64,000 nucleotides of DNA from Nocardioides sp. QY071 (GTDB lineage: Bacteria; Actinomycetota; Actinomycetes; Propionibacteriales; Nocardioidaceae), in contig NZ_CP124681.1 of NCBI RefSeq assembly GCF_029961765.1, positions 868,001 through 932,000 of the forward strand, in the 5' to 3' direction. The notes beneath the pieces were generated by a model. It was given only the letters and a program-made list of their open reading frames with translations. It had not been told where the DNA came from and made no database searches. The position numbers were made by a program, and so were the translations under genes. This document shows, one piece after another, positions 17,870-28,197 of this stretch. The stretch's first letter is position 1. Every line of letters begins with the position of its first letter.

Positions 17870-19273
17870 GTGGGGACTGCGTGGGGGATCGCGGCCGCTG
17901 GCCGTAGGACGCGGACGCGGCTGGCAGCGGCCCTCGCCCTGCTGCTGACGCTGACGGTGCTGGTCGCCGGTCACGGCAGTCTCACCCCGGCCGCGGCGGC
18001 GCCGCTCGCGGCCCCGGCGGCGTCCCCGCTCGAGGCTCCGGTGGCGAGGAACAAGCCGAACCCGGCGTACGTCGTGAAGCCCGGCATCACCTTCAACCAC
18101 CCGTTCCGCAACGGGCAGCGCGGCAAGATCCACCGCAAGATCGTCAAGACGCTCAAGAACGTGCCGGCCGGTGGCCAGGTCCGGGTGATCACCTGGAACT
18201 TCGACTCGCCGTACCTCGCGCACAAGTTCATCGCCGCTCACGAGCGCGGCGTCTCGGTCCAGATCATCATGTCGCGCGGCCTCGCCCGCTCGCAGGGCGG
18301 CAACCTCGCTCGGTCGTACCCGATGATGCTGCGGGCCTTCGCACGCGGCAACAAGGACCGGCCGCCCGAGCTGCGCAGCTGGATCCGCACCTGCAAGCAG
18401 ACCTGCCGCGGCAAGCGGGGTTCGATGCACTCCAAGCTGATGCTGGTCAACCGCTCGGGGGCGACGAACTGGATCGTCATGCAGGGATCCGGCAACTTCA
18501 CCGGCGCGGCCGCCGTCCAGCAGTTCAACGACTGGACCACCGTCACCGAGAACCAGGCGCTCTACGACGGCTGGATGCAGATGTGGGACCAGGCCACCCA
18601 GGACCGGAACTTCCCGGCGATGCGGTTCACGACCGGCAACGTCACGACCATGTTCGCGCCCCACAAGCGCGAGATCGACCCGGCCCTGAGCGTGCTCAAC
18701 AAGGTGCAGTGCACCGGCGCGACCAACACCGCGAGCGGACGCACCAAGGTGCGCATCGCCAACGCCGTGTGGGGCGAGGCGCGCGGCGCCCGGATCGCGC
18801 GGAAGGCCCGTGAGCTCGATCGTGCCGGCTGCGACGTCGAGATCGTCTTCATGATGATGCAGCGCCACATCCGCGGGATCCTCAAGGGCATGCGGGCCAA
18901 GCAGATGGTCTACATCACCGGTCTGACGGCCAACAAGTTCAAGGACCGCTACGTCCACATGAAGGGCCTGGCCGTGCAGGGCAACGTCGACGGGCGACCG
19001 GACGGCAACGTCGTGCTCTCCAGCAGCGAGAACTGGACCCAGCTCGGCTGGCACTCCGACGAGGAGAACATCATCATCCGCGGCGACGCGGCGATGACGC
19101 AGAAGTACGTCGATCACGTGGACCTCATCTACCGCGAGGCGCCGCGCAAGCTCAGCAACTACGTGAACTCCGCCGATCCCGACCCGGACCCGCGGCCCGA
19201 CAGCTACGTCGACCAGGGCTACCTCGGCCCGAAGGACTACCCGTTCCACGAGCTCGAGGCCGAGCTCGACTGA
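17870..19273 (+). CDS. Secreted PLD-fold protein with altered HKD motifs
   Basis: 467-residue exported protein: an N-terminal hydrophobic segment with an Ala-rich end (signal peptide to about residue 45), then a two-lobed phospholipase D-like fold. The first motif reads HSKLMLVN with GSGN downstream; the second reads HMKGLAVQ. Both keep His and Lys, but the usual Asp of HxK(x)4D is Asn and Gln respectively. Activity may be reduced or different (nuclease, transferase or binding role). The GTG start is weakly supported by GGAGG about 13 nt upstream. It stands alone, with a strong terminator 20 bp after its stop. Confidence 0.8.
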   Translation: MGTAWGIAAAGRRTRTRLAAALALLLTLTVLVAGHGSLTPAAAAPLAAPAASPLEAPVARNKPNPAYVVKPGITFNHPFRNGQRGKIHRKIVKTLKNVPAGGQVRVITWNFDSPYLAHKFIAAHERGVSVQIIMSRGLARSQGGNLARSYPMMLRAFARGNKDRPPELRSWIRTCKQTCRGKRGSMHSKLMLVNRSGATNWIVMQGSGNFTGAAAVQQFNDWTTVTENQALYDGWMQMWDQATQDRNFPAMRFTTGNVTTMFAPHKREIDPALSVLNKVQCTGATNTASGRTKVRIANAVWGEARGARIARKARELDRAGCDVEIVFMMMQRHIRGILKGMRAKQMVYITGLTANKFKDRYVHMKGLAVQGNVDGRPDGNVVLSSSENWTQLGWHSDEENIIIRGDAAMTQKYVDHVDLIYREAPRKLSNYVNSADPDPDPRPDSYVDQGYLGPKDYPFHELEAELD

Positions 19274-19294
19274 GCCTCGAGGCTGCGCCCGTGA

Positions 19295-19326
19295 ATGCCC
19301 CGCGCACCCATCGGTGCGCGGGGCAT
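19295..19326. terminator. Bidirectional intrinsic terminator
   Basis: ATGCCCCGCGCACC (19295-19308) and GGTGCGCGGGGCAT (19313-19326) form a perfect 14-bp stem with a 4-nt loop. It sits in the short gap between the converging PLD-fold and ABC-F genes and can serve both. Confidence 0.85.
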
Positions 19327-19330
19327 GGCG

Positions 19331-20935
19331 TCACCGGTCGTCGAGCGACGCCTGCTGCGAGAGCCGGCCGGCCGCATCGAGCACCAGGACCAGGTCGAGC
19401 CCGAGGCTGCGCAGGAACCGGTGGTCGTGGCTCACGACCAGCAGCGCGCCTCGGTAGCCGGAGAGCGCCTCGGTCAGCTGGTCCACGCTGGCCACGTCGA
19501 GGTTGTTCGTCGGCTCGTCGAGGATCAGCAGCTCGGCGGGTGGCTCGGCGAGGAGCAGCGTCGCCAGGGAGACGCGGAACCTCTCGCCGCCGGACAGCGA
19601 GGCGACCGGACGGTCGACGCTCGAGCCGCGCAGGAGCATCCGTCCGAGCTGGTTGCGGATGGCGGCGTCCGGTGCTCCCGGAGCGACCCGTCGTACGTTC
19701 GCCACCGCGTCCGCGCTCTCGTCGAGCCCGTCCAGGCGTTGAGGCAGGAAGCCGAACCGGTCGGTCAGGATCCGGCCGGCCGGCGCCCCCGGCCCGGGCG
19801 GTCGACCGTGGACGAGGTGCTCGAGCAGGGTCGACTTGCCGGCCCCGTTCGGGCCGACGAGCGCGATCCGCTCCGGTCCTTGGGCCACGATGGTGCGGCC
19901 GTCCTGGCTCAGCTCGAGCAGGCGCCGGCTGCGCGGGACGGCCGGGTCGGGCAGGGCCAGGCTGATGTGCTCCTCCCGGCGGACCCGGGCATCGGCGGAG
20001 TCGACGGCGGCCTGGGCGGCGAGCACCTTGTCGTCGAGGGTCGAGCGCAGGGAGCCGGCGGCGTTCTGGGCCTTGCTGGCCCGGTTGCCGGCCAGGATCC
20101 GCGGGATGCCGCCGTCCTTCTGCGTCTTCCGGGCCGTGCGTTCGCGGCGTGCCAGCTTGGTCTCCGCCTCGGCACGCTGCCTGCGCTCGACCTTCAGCGC
20201 CTGCTGCGCGGAACGGGCCGCCTGCTGCGCGGCCGCCTGCTCCTGGTCGACGTGAGCGCGCCAGGAGCTGTAGGGACCGCCGAAGGTGGACAGCTCGCTG
20301 CCACGCAGCTCCGCCGTGTGGTCGACGTGCTCGAGCAGGTCGAGATCGTGGCTGACGATCACGAGCGTGCCGGGCCACTGGTCGACGAACTCCGCCAACC
20401 GGGCGCGGGTCGGGCGGTCGAGGTTGTTCGTCGGCTCGTCGAGCAGGGTGATCGGCGTACGCCTCACCCGCATGCCGGTGATGGCGATGAGCATCGCCTC
20501 GCCGCCGGACAGCTCGGCGACCCGTCGCCCGAGGTCACCGACGCCGAAGCCGATCTGGTCCAGGAGCTCGGCGGCGCGGGACTCGATGTCCCAGTCGTCG
20601 CCGATCGCCTCGAAGTGCCGCTGGTCGACGTCACCCCGCTCGATCGCGTCGATCGCGTCGACGACATCGCGGATGCCGAGGAGGTCGGCGATCGTCGTCT
20701 CGGAATGGAGGGTGAGGGTCTGGGGCAGGTAGCCGACGTCGCCGGTGGTGATGATCTGGCCGGACGTGGGCCGCAGGAGGCCGGCGACCAGGCGCAGCAG
20801 GGTCGACTTCCCGGCGCCGTTGCGGCCCACCAGGCCGACACGTCCGGCGTTCAGGGAGCCGTCGAGGTGGGAGAGCGCGACCGTCCCGTCCGGCCACTCG
20901 AAGGTGACGTCGCGCAGGGTGATGACAGGGGACAT
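19331..20935 (-). CDS. ABC-F family ATPase (ribosome protection type)
   Basis: 534-residue soluble protein with two ABC domains and no membrane segments. Walker A motifs GRNGAGKST and GPNGAGKST, signatures LSGGEAM and LSGGERFR, and two DEPTNNLD Walker B motifs are visible. A charged, alanine/arginine-rich linker (about residues 215-300) joins the domains. ABC-F proteins act on the ribosome; actinobacterial members often confer resistance to macrolides, lincosamides or pleuromutilins. The 5' leader carries a leaderless 8-codon ORF followed by a hairpin, a typical arrangement for antibiotic-induced attenuation. Family is certain; the drug range is inferred. Confidence 0.9.
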   Translation of the reverse strand: MSPVITLRDVTFEWPDGTVALSHLDGSLNAGRVGLVGRNGAGKSTLLRLVAGLLRPTSGQIITTGDVGYLPQTLTLHSETTIADLLGIRDVVDAIDAIERGDVDQRHFEAIGDDWDIESRAAELLDQIGFGVGDLGRRVAELSGGEAMLIAITGMRVRRTPITLLDEPTNNLDRPTRARLAEFVDQWPGTLVIVSHDLDLLEHVDHTAELRGSELSTFGGPYSSWRAHVDQEQAAAQQAARSAQQALKVERRQRAEAETKLARRERTARKTQKDGGIPRILAGNRASKAQNAAGSLRSTLDDKVLAAQAAVDSADARVRREEHISLALPDPAVPRSRRLLELSQDGRTIVAQGPERIALVGPNGAGKSTLLEHLVHGRPPGPGAPAGRILTDRFGFLPQRLDGLDESADAVANVRRVAPGAPDAAIRNQLGRMLLRGSSVDRPVASLSGGERFRVSLATLLLAEPPAELLILDEPTNNLDVASVDQLTEALSGYRGALLVVSHDHRFLRSLGLDLVLVLDAAGRLSQQASLDDR

Positions 20936-21092
20936 GACTGGGTCCGTTCGTGAGGGGCGGACGACGGAGCGGCCGCTCGCGCGCGGCGGCGGTGCGGCGT
21001 CGTCGGGCCCGGGTGAGGGTGACGTCAGGTCCGGACCGGTGTGCGGGCAGGCAGCGACAGCGCCCGCGAAGGTGGGCGCCGGCCACGGATCC

Positions 21093-21111
21093 GCCGCCCG
21101 GTCCGGGCGGC
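21093..21111 (-). promoter_or_regulatory. Attenuator-like hairpin in the ABC-F leader
   Basis: On the minus strand GCCGCCCG-GAC-CGGGCGGC forms a perfect 8-bp stem. Its first base is the last base of the leader ORF stop codon. A ribosome paused on the leader ORF would cover or displace this stem. A second weaker hairpin lies at 21060-21079. Confidence 0.6.
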
Positions 21112-21137
21112 TAGCGTCTGTCGACCTCGATCAGCAC
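21111..21137 (-). CDS. Leader peptide ORF (8 codons) upstream of ABC-F gene
   Basis: GTG at 21137 opens V/M-L-I-E-V-D-R-R followed by TAG at 21113-21111. A -10 box TAGCCT lies at 21149-21144, exactly 6 nt before the GTG, so the ORF would be translated from the first base of the transcript. It ends where the 21093-21111 hairpin begins, about 175 nt before the ABC-F start. No protein evidence is available; the assignment rests on architecture. Confidence 0.5.
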   Translation of the reverse strand: MLIEVDRR

Positions 21138-21184
21138 GGCACCAGGCTAGCGGTGCGTCACGCCCGGCCTGACATCCTGACGGG

Positions 21185-21820
21185 GTGAGCGAAGCAGTGC
21201 TGTCGGTGCGCGGGCTCGCGCGTTCGTTCGGTGAGCACCGGGTCCTCGCGGACCTCGACCTCGAGGTGCGGGCCGGCTCGGCCGCGGTGCTCGTCGGCCC
21301 CAACGGCGCCGGCAAGTCGACCGCCCTGCGCTGCATCACCGGCGCCGACCAGCCGGACGCCGGGACGGTCGAGGTGCTGGGGGAGCCGCTCGACGAGCGC
21401 TCCCCGACGATCCGGGCGGCGATGGCCGTCGTCATGGACGACCTCGACTTCTTCCCGGACCTCACCGTCGTCGAGCACCTCGACCTCTTCGCGCGCGCCC
21501 ATCGCACCCCGGACGCCGATGCCGTGGTCGACGACGTGCTCGACGAGGTCGGCCTGACCGCGCAGTCCGGGCAGCTGCCGACCTCGCTCTCCTCGGGCCA
21601 ACGTCGCCGGCTCGCGCTGGCCAGCGCGTTCGTCCGGCCGAGGCGGCTGCTCGTCCTCGACGAGCCCGAGCAGCGTCTCGACCAGGACGGCCTGGCCTGG
21701 CTGGCCGAGCGCTTGCTCGCCGAGAAGGCCGCGGGGCTGGCGATCGTGCTGGCCAGCCACGCCCCGGCGCTCGTGGACGCGATCGCCGACGACGTGGTCA
21801 GCCTGGCGCGACACTCGTGA
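21185..21820 (+). CDS. ABC transporter ATP-binding protein
   Basis: 211-residue ABC ATPase with Walker A GPNGAGKST, a slightly unusual signature LSSGQRRR, and Walker B LLVLDEPEQRLD. The permease gene begins 7 bp after its stop, so the pair forms an exporter of the two-gene type. GTG 21185 begins the conserved fold. The substrate is unknown. It is divergent from the ABC-F leader. Confidence 0.88.
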   Translation: MSEAVLSVRGLARSFGEHRVLADLDLEVRAGSAAVLVGPNGAGKSTALRCITGADQPDAGTVEVLGEPLDERSPTIRAAMAVVMDDLDFFPDLTVVEHLDLFARAHRTPDADAVVDDVLDEVGLTAQSGQLPTSLSSGQRRRLALASAFVRPRRLLVLDEPEQRLDQDGLAWLAERLLAEKAAGLAIVLASHAPALVDAIADDVVSLARHS

Positions 21821-21827
21821 GCGCCTC

Positions 21828-23315
21828 GTGAGGGCCACCGAGGCGGGCGAGCTCCGGGCCGACATCCGGTTCTGGCGTCGCAGCCGCCGCACCCTGTCCC
21901 TGGGCGAGGCGCTGCAGGACCTGTACATCGGCGTCTTCGCGGTGCTGATGCTCGGTTCGATGCTCGTCAGCGTCCTGGTGAACCTCTCCGACGTCGGCGA
22001 CCGGGCGTGCGTGGCCTCCGACTGCGCTGCAGCCCGGTCGCTGCTGCCGTGGCTGGTGGTCGGCACCCTGCTGGCGGTGCTCTGGTCGCTGGCCCGGATG
22101 GTCGGCCCGGTCGCGGTCAGCCCGGGCGTGGCCGCGTGGCTGCTGCCGAGCCCGGTCGACCGCGGCGAGCTGCTCCGCGGCCGCGCCAGGGGTACGACGC
22201 TGCTGGCCGCGGCCCTCGTCGCCCCTGTCGCCGCGGGCGCCGCTGTCCTGGCCGGCTACGGCGTCGGGACCATGGCCCTGTTCACGGCGGGCGCGGCCGG
22301 GCTGTCGTCGTACGGCGTCGGGGCGCTGGTGCACGCCCAAGCGTCTGCTCGGGGGAGCCACCCGGCCCGGCTGCTCGGCCTGGTCAGCCTGCTGGCGGTG
22401 GGCGCCGGTCTCGGTGCGATCGCGGTGTCGAGGGCTCCCGAGGTCACGACAGGTCCGGTCGTTCGGGTGGCGTCGATGGTCGCGCTCGGCCTGCTCGGCG
22501 CGGGTGTGGCCACGGTCCTGGTCCGCGCCGGCGTGCTCGCCGCCCGCCTGCGGCGGCGCGACGTCGCCCCGGGCGGCGCGCTCGTGCCGGGGCTCGGCGG
22601 CGCGCTGGCCACACTCGACCTGGCCCTCATGTTCGACGTGCTGGTCGCCCACGCCAACAGTCGGCGCGGGTCCGTCCGTCCGCGGCGCGGTGGTCCCTCC
22701 GGTCTCGCCGCCCTCGCCTGGCGCGACGTGATCCGGCTCCGCCGCCAGCCGGGTCGGCTCGTGCTGCTGGCCGGCTCGCTCGTCGTGCCGTACGCCGTCG
22801 CCGCGGTCGGCGGCCGGGTCGTGGTGGTGCTCGTCGAGGTGGTCGTCTGCTTCGTCCTCGTGGTGCCGTTCCTGGTCGCACTGCGGGTGCTGACCCGGTC
22901 CTCGGGCATGGCCCGGATGTTCCCGGCGGGGCTGGGGGCGACCCGGGCGGCGGCGGTCGTCGTACCGGGGACGCTGCTGGTCGTGCACGGACTGCTCAGT
23001 GCGCCTGCGCTGCACCGCACGATCATCGCGCCGGCCGCCGACCTCGCCCTGCTCGGCGCCGCGTCGGGCGTCGGCGGCCTCGCGGCCGGCGTGCGCTGGG
23101 TGACGGGCCGGCCGCCGGACTACGGCCGCCCGCTGGTCTCGACGCCCGCGGGGGGAGTGCCCACGAACCTCTACGGCAGTGTGCTTCGCGGCGTCGACAT
23201 CGCGGTGCTGACGGCCCTGCCGATGCTGCTGAGCCCGACCTCCGGCGGCGCCGTGGTGTCGCTCGCGGTGTCGGTCGGCGTCATCGGCTATCTGTGCAGC
23301 AGGCGGTCAACCTAG
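21828..23315 (+). CDS. DUF6297-like ABC transporter membrane protein
   Basis: 495-residue integral membrane protein with about 12 hydrophobic segments and Arg-rich cytoplasmic loops (for example VRPRRGG). It resembles the DUF6297 family, usually encoded next to a single ABC ATPase in actinobacteria. GTG 21828 is 7 bp after the ATPase stop. Its TAG stop (23313-23315) lies inside the dyad at 23311-23326 that precedes the next operon. Substrate unknown. Confidence 0.7.
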   Translation: MRATEAGELRADIRFWRRSRRTLSLGEALQDLYIGVFAVLMLGSMLVSVLVNLSDVGDRACVASDCAAARSLLPWLVVGTLLAVLWSLARMVGPVAVSPGVAAWLLPSPVDRGELLRGRARGTTLLAAALVAPVAAGAAVLAGYGVGTMALFTAGAAGLSSYGVGALVHAQASARGSHPARLLGLVSLLAVGAGLGAIAVSRAPEVTTGPVVRVASMVALGLLGAGVATVLVRAGVLAARLRRRDVAPGGALVPGLGGALATLDLALMFDVLVAHANSRRGSVRPRRGGPSGLAALAWRDVIRLRRQPGRLVLLAGSLVVPYAVAAVGGRVVVVLVEVVVCFVLVVPFLVALRVLTRSSGMARMFPAGLGATRAAAVVVPGTLLVVHGLLSAPALHRTIIAPAADLALLGAASGVGGLAAGVRWVTGRPPDYGRPLVSTPAGGVPTNLYGSVLRGVDIAVLTALPMLLSPTSGGAVVSLAVSVGVIGYLCSRRST

Positions 23316-23326
23316 CACTTGCTTGG
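23311..23326. promoter_or_regulatory. TetR-type operator before SDR/thiolase operon
   Basis: CCtAGCActTGCTtGG is a 16-bp dyad (CC.AGCA..TGCT.GG). It lies upstream of a -10-like TATGAT (23336-23341) and an AAAGGGA ribosome binding site. It partly matches the KstR2 sterol-regulon box (AnCAAGnnCTTGnT; 8 of 10 fixed positions on the minus strand at 23327-23314). Confidence 0.5.
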
Positions 23327-23371
23327 TTCATCCCTTATGATCCTCCGTCGGAGGACGACGAAAGGGATTCC

Positions 23372-24127
23372 GTGGCGTACAGCATCGACATGACCGGCCA
23401 GGTGGTCCTCGTGACCGGCGGCGGCAAGGGCGTGGGCGACGGCATCGTGCAGGCCTTCCTCGAGGCCGGTGCGGCGGTGGAGATCTGCGGGCGGAGCACG
23501 CCGGACTCCCTTCGCGACGGCGTGCACTTCTCGCCCGTGGACGTGCGCGAGGCCGACCAGGTCGAGGCGTGGGTCGCCGACGTCGTACGCCGCCGCGGCC
23601 GTATCGACGTCGCGGTCAACAACGCCGGGGGGTCGCCCTTCGCGCAGTTCGACGCGGGCTCGCCGCGCTTCCACGCCAAGATCAACGACCTCAACTTCAT
23701 GTCCGCGGTCTACGTCGGCCTCGCCGTGCGCCCGCACCTGAAGGAGACCGGCGGGTCGATGGTCAACATCACCTCGATCTCCGCGCGCCGCGCCAGCCCC
23801 GGCACCGCCGTCTACGGCGCCGCGAAGGCCGCCCTCGAGAGCCTCACCACCAGCCTCGGCGTCGAGTGGGCGCCCGAGGTCCGCGTGAACGCGGTGAGCT
23901 GCGGGCTGGTCGAGACGCCCGGCTCGGTCGACCACTACGGCGACGCGGAGCAGTTCGCCGCGGTCGCCGCCACCATCCCGCGGGGCGTCTTCGCCACGCC
24001 GCTCGAGGTCGGGCAGGCCTGCGTGTTCCTGTCCTCGCCGCTGGCCACCCACATCACCGGAGCCGTCCTCAACGTCGACGGTGGCGGCGAGTGGCCCGCC
24101 TTCCTCCAGCACACCCCCAACGCCTGA
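23372..24127 (+). CDS. SDR-family oxidoreductase
   Basis: 251-residue classical short-chain dehydrogenase: cofactor motif TGGGKGVGDG near residue 14, NNAGG, catalytic ITSIS...YGAAK, and the ending NVDGGGEWPAFL. The segment NNAGGSPFAQ...SPRFHAKI resembles an SDR encoded in the mycobacterial KstR2 (sterol C/D-ring) cluster, from memory rather than a search. AAAGGGA precedes GTG 23372. It is followed 14 bp later by a thiolase, which suggests 3-hydroxyacyl-CoA oxidation then thiolysis. Substrate uncertain. Confidence 0.85.
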   Translation: MAYSIDMTGQVVLVTGGGKGVGDGIVQAFLEAGAAVEICGRSTPDSLRDGVHFSPVDVREADQVEAWVADVVRRRGRIDVAVNNAGGSPFAQFDAGSPRFHAKINDLNFMSAVYVGLAVRPHLKETGGSMVNITSISARRASPGTAVYGAAKAALESLTTSLGVEWAPEVRVNAVSCGLVETPGSVDHYGDAEQFAAVAATIPRGVFATPLEVGQACVFLSSPLATHITGAVLNVDGGGEWPAFLQHTPNA

Positions 24128-24141
24128 GTCAGGAGCTCTCC

Positions 24142-25359
24142 GTGCCCGAAGCCGTCATCGTCTCCGCCGCCCGTTCGCCGATCGGCCGTGCCTACAAGGG
24201 CTCGCTGCGCGAGATGCGGCCCGACGACCTCGCCGCCCAGATGGTCGACGCGGCGCTGTCCGCCGTACCCGAGCTGGACCGCACCCTCGTCGAGGACCTG
24301 ATGATGGGCTGCGCGCAGCCCGCCGGTGAGCAGGGCTACAACATCGGCCGCATGGTCGCGATGCGCCTGGGTCTCGACGGCGTCCCGGGCACCACCGTGC
24401 ACCGCTACTGCGCGTCGTCGCTGCAGGCCACCCGCATGGCGCTGCACGCCATCCGCGCCGGAGAGGGCGACGTCTTCGTCGCTGCCGGCGTCGAGACCGT
24501 CTCCCGGTTCCAGTACGGCAAGGCCGACGGGATGCCGGACACCCGCAACCCGCTGTACGCCGACGCCGCCGAGCGCGCCGCCGCCAAGGCGCTGGCCCGC
24601 GAGCCGTGGGTCGACCCGCGCTCGCTCGGCGAGCTCCCGGACGTCTACCTCGCGATGGGAGAGACCGCCGAGAACGTCGCCCGCTACTGCAACGTCTCGC
24701 GCGAGGCGCAGGACGAGTACGCCGTGCGCAGCCAGAACCTCGCCGAGGCCGCCGCCCAGCGCGGGTTCTGGAAGACCGACATCACGCCGGTCACCCTCGC
24801 CGACGGCACCGTCGTCGACACCGACGACGGCCCGCGCGCCGGCGTCACCCTCGAGAAGGTCGCCTCGATGGCGCCGGTCTTCCACCCCGAGGGCACCGTC
24901 ACCGCTGCCAACTGCTGCCCGCTCAACGACGGCGCCGCCGCGCTGGTCGTCATGAGCGACACCCGCGCCGCCGAGCTCGGCATCACGCCGCTGGCCCGCG
25001 TCGTGTCCACCGGCGTCTCCGCGTTGAGCCCCGAGATCATGGGCCTGGGCCCGGTCGAGGCCAGCCGCCAGGCGATCGCCCGCGCCGGCCTTTCCGTCGG
25101 CGACATCGACCTCGTCGAGATGAACGAGGCCTTCGCCGCCCAGGTGCTGCCCTGCATCGACCAGCTCGGCCTCGACCTCGACCGCGTCAACGTCAACGGC
25201 GGCGCGATCGCGCTCGGCCACCCGTTCGGCTCCACCGGCGCCCGGATGGCCACCACACTGATCCACGGCCTGCAGGAGCGCGACGCGCAGTTCGGTCTCG
25301 AGACCATGTGCGCCGCCGGCGGCCAGGGCATGGCGATGGTGCTCGAGCGCCTCAGCTGA
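24142..25359 (+). CDS. Acetyl-CoA C-acyltransferase (thiolase)
   Basis: 405-residue thiolase with the acyl-accepting cysteine in HRYCASSLQATRMA, the NEAFAAQ motif, the histidine in ALGHPFGSTGAR, and the second cysteine in TMCAAGGQGMAM. It cleaves 3-ketoacyl-CoA to acetyl-CoA or condenses in reverse. AGGAG lies 6 nt before the GTG at 24142. It is in an operon with the SDR, so a degradative beta-oxidation role is more likely than biosynthesis. Fatty acid, sterol side-chain or ring substrates cannot be distinguished from sequence alone. Confidence 0.9.
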   Translation: MPEAVIVSAARSPIGRAYKGSLREMRPDDLAAQMVDAALSAVPELDRTLVEDLMMGCAQPAGEQGYNIGRMVAMRLGLDGVPGTTVHRYCASSLQATRMALHAIRAGEGDVFVAAGVETVSRFQYGKADGMPDTRNPLYADAAERAAAKALAREPWVDPRSLGELPDVYLAMGETAENVARYCNVSREAQDEYAVRSQNLAEAAAQRGFWKTDITPVTLADGTVVDTDDGPRAGVTLEKVASMAPVFHPEGTVTAANCCPLNDGAAALVVMSDTRAAELGITPLARVVSTGVSALSPEIMGLGPVEASRQAIARAGLSVGDIDLVEMNEAFAAQVLPCIDQLGLDLDRVNVNGGAIALGHPFGSTGARMATTLIHGLQERDAQFGLETMCAAGGQGMAMVLERLS

Positions 25360-25370
25360 TCCGCCGCTGG

Positions 25371-25452
25371 CCCCCAAACCGTTCGATCGAACGGTTCGGG
25401 GGAGTTTGCGGGCCACAAGTCCCCCAAACCGTTCGATCGAACGGTTTGGGGC
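25371..25452. repeat. Two tandem near-identical palindromes
   Basis: Copy 2 (25422-25451) is a perfect 30-bp palindrome: CCCCAAACCGTTCGA followed by its complement. Copy 1 (25372-25401) is the same with one mismatched pair. They are 20 bp apart, in the gap between the converging thiolase and typA genes, next to a separate terminator. Confidence 0.9.
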
Positions 25453-25463
25453 CCCGAAAACGT

Positions 25464-25498
25464 CAGACCCCGCCCCGGGAAACCCGAGGCGGGGTCTG
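25464..25498. terminator. Bidirectional terminator between thiolase and typA
   Basis: CAGACCCCGCC (25464-25474) pairs with GGCGGGGTCTG (25488-25498), an 11-bp stem. An inner CGGG-AAA-CCCG hairpin caps it. Confidence 0.85.
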
Positions 25499-25521
25499 TC
25501 ACGTTCGCGGCGGCGTACCCG

Positions 25522-27426
<1,905 letters not shown>

Positions 27427-27492
27427 GAGGGTTCAGCCTACTTGCGTCGGACCTTCCTCCTCGCATCGTCGGCCGCACCCTAGACTCGGCCC

Positions 27493-28182
27493 ATGCAGAC
27501 CATCGGCCTCGTCGGCGGCATGTCCTGGGAGAGCAGTGCGGCGTACTACGAGGCGCTGAACCGCGGTGTCGAGGAGCGTCTCGGCGGCTTCCACTCGGCG
27601 CAGAGCGTGATGGCCTCCGTCGACTTCGCCGAGGTCACCCGGCTCCAGGAGGCCGAGGACTGGGACGGCGTCGCGGCCATCCTGCGCGCCGCCGCGGAGT
27701 CGGTCGAGCGCGCCGGCGCCGACTTCCTGATGCTGTGCACCACCACCTTCCACCGGGTCGCCGAGCAGGTCCAGGACGCCGTCTCGATCCCGCTGCTGCA
27801 CCTCGGCGACGTCGTCGCCGAGGCCTGCAAGGCCGAGGGCGTCCAGAGCGTCGCCCTCCTCGGCACCAAGTTCGCGATGTCGCGCACCTTCTTCACCGAC
27901 CGGATCGCCCGGCACGGCCTGTCGGTGATCGTCCCCGACGAGGGGCACCACGACGAGCTGAACCGGATCATCTACGACGAGCTGGTGCACGGGAAGGTCG
28001 TCGACGACTCCCGCCGCGCCGTCGTCGGAATGATCAGCGAGGCCTGGGACGCCGGCGCCGGCGGCGTGATCCTCGGCTGCTCCGAGCTCGAGCTGCTCAT
28101 CCGCCAGGCGGACTCCGAGATCCCCGTCTTCCCCTGCACCACGCTGCACGTCACGGCCGCGCTGGACCGCGCGCTCGCCTGA
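27493..28182 (+). CDS. Aspartate/glutamate racemase family protein
   Basis: 229-residue amino-acid racemase-family enzyme, opening [16 protein letters not shown] as in YgeA-like members. The two catalytic cysteines are in [11 protein letters not shown] and LGCSELELL; the usual Asn after the first Cys (CxNT) is Thr here. It may interconvert L/D-Asp or Glu, or act as a broad-specificity racemase or hydantoin racemase relative. A -10 TAGACT (27481-27486) lies 6 nt before the ATG, so the mRNA is probably leaderless. No partner gene is evident. Confidence 0.85.
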   Translation: MQTIGLVGGMSWESSAAYYEALNRGVEERLGGFHSAQSVMASVDFAEVTRLQEAEDWDGVAAILRAAAESVERAGADFLMLCTTTFHRVAEQVQDAVSIPLLHLGDVVAEACKAEGVQSVALLGTKFAMSRTFFTDRIARHGLSVIVPDEGHHDELNRIIYDELVHGKVVDDSRRAVVGMISEAWDAGAGGVILGCSELELLIRQADSEIPVFPCTTLHVTAALDRALA

Positions 28183-28197
28183 GGCGGCGCGGCGCGG

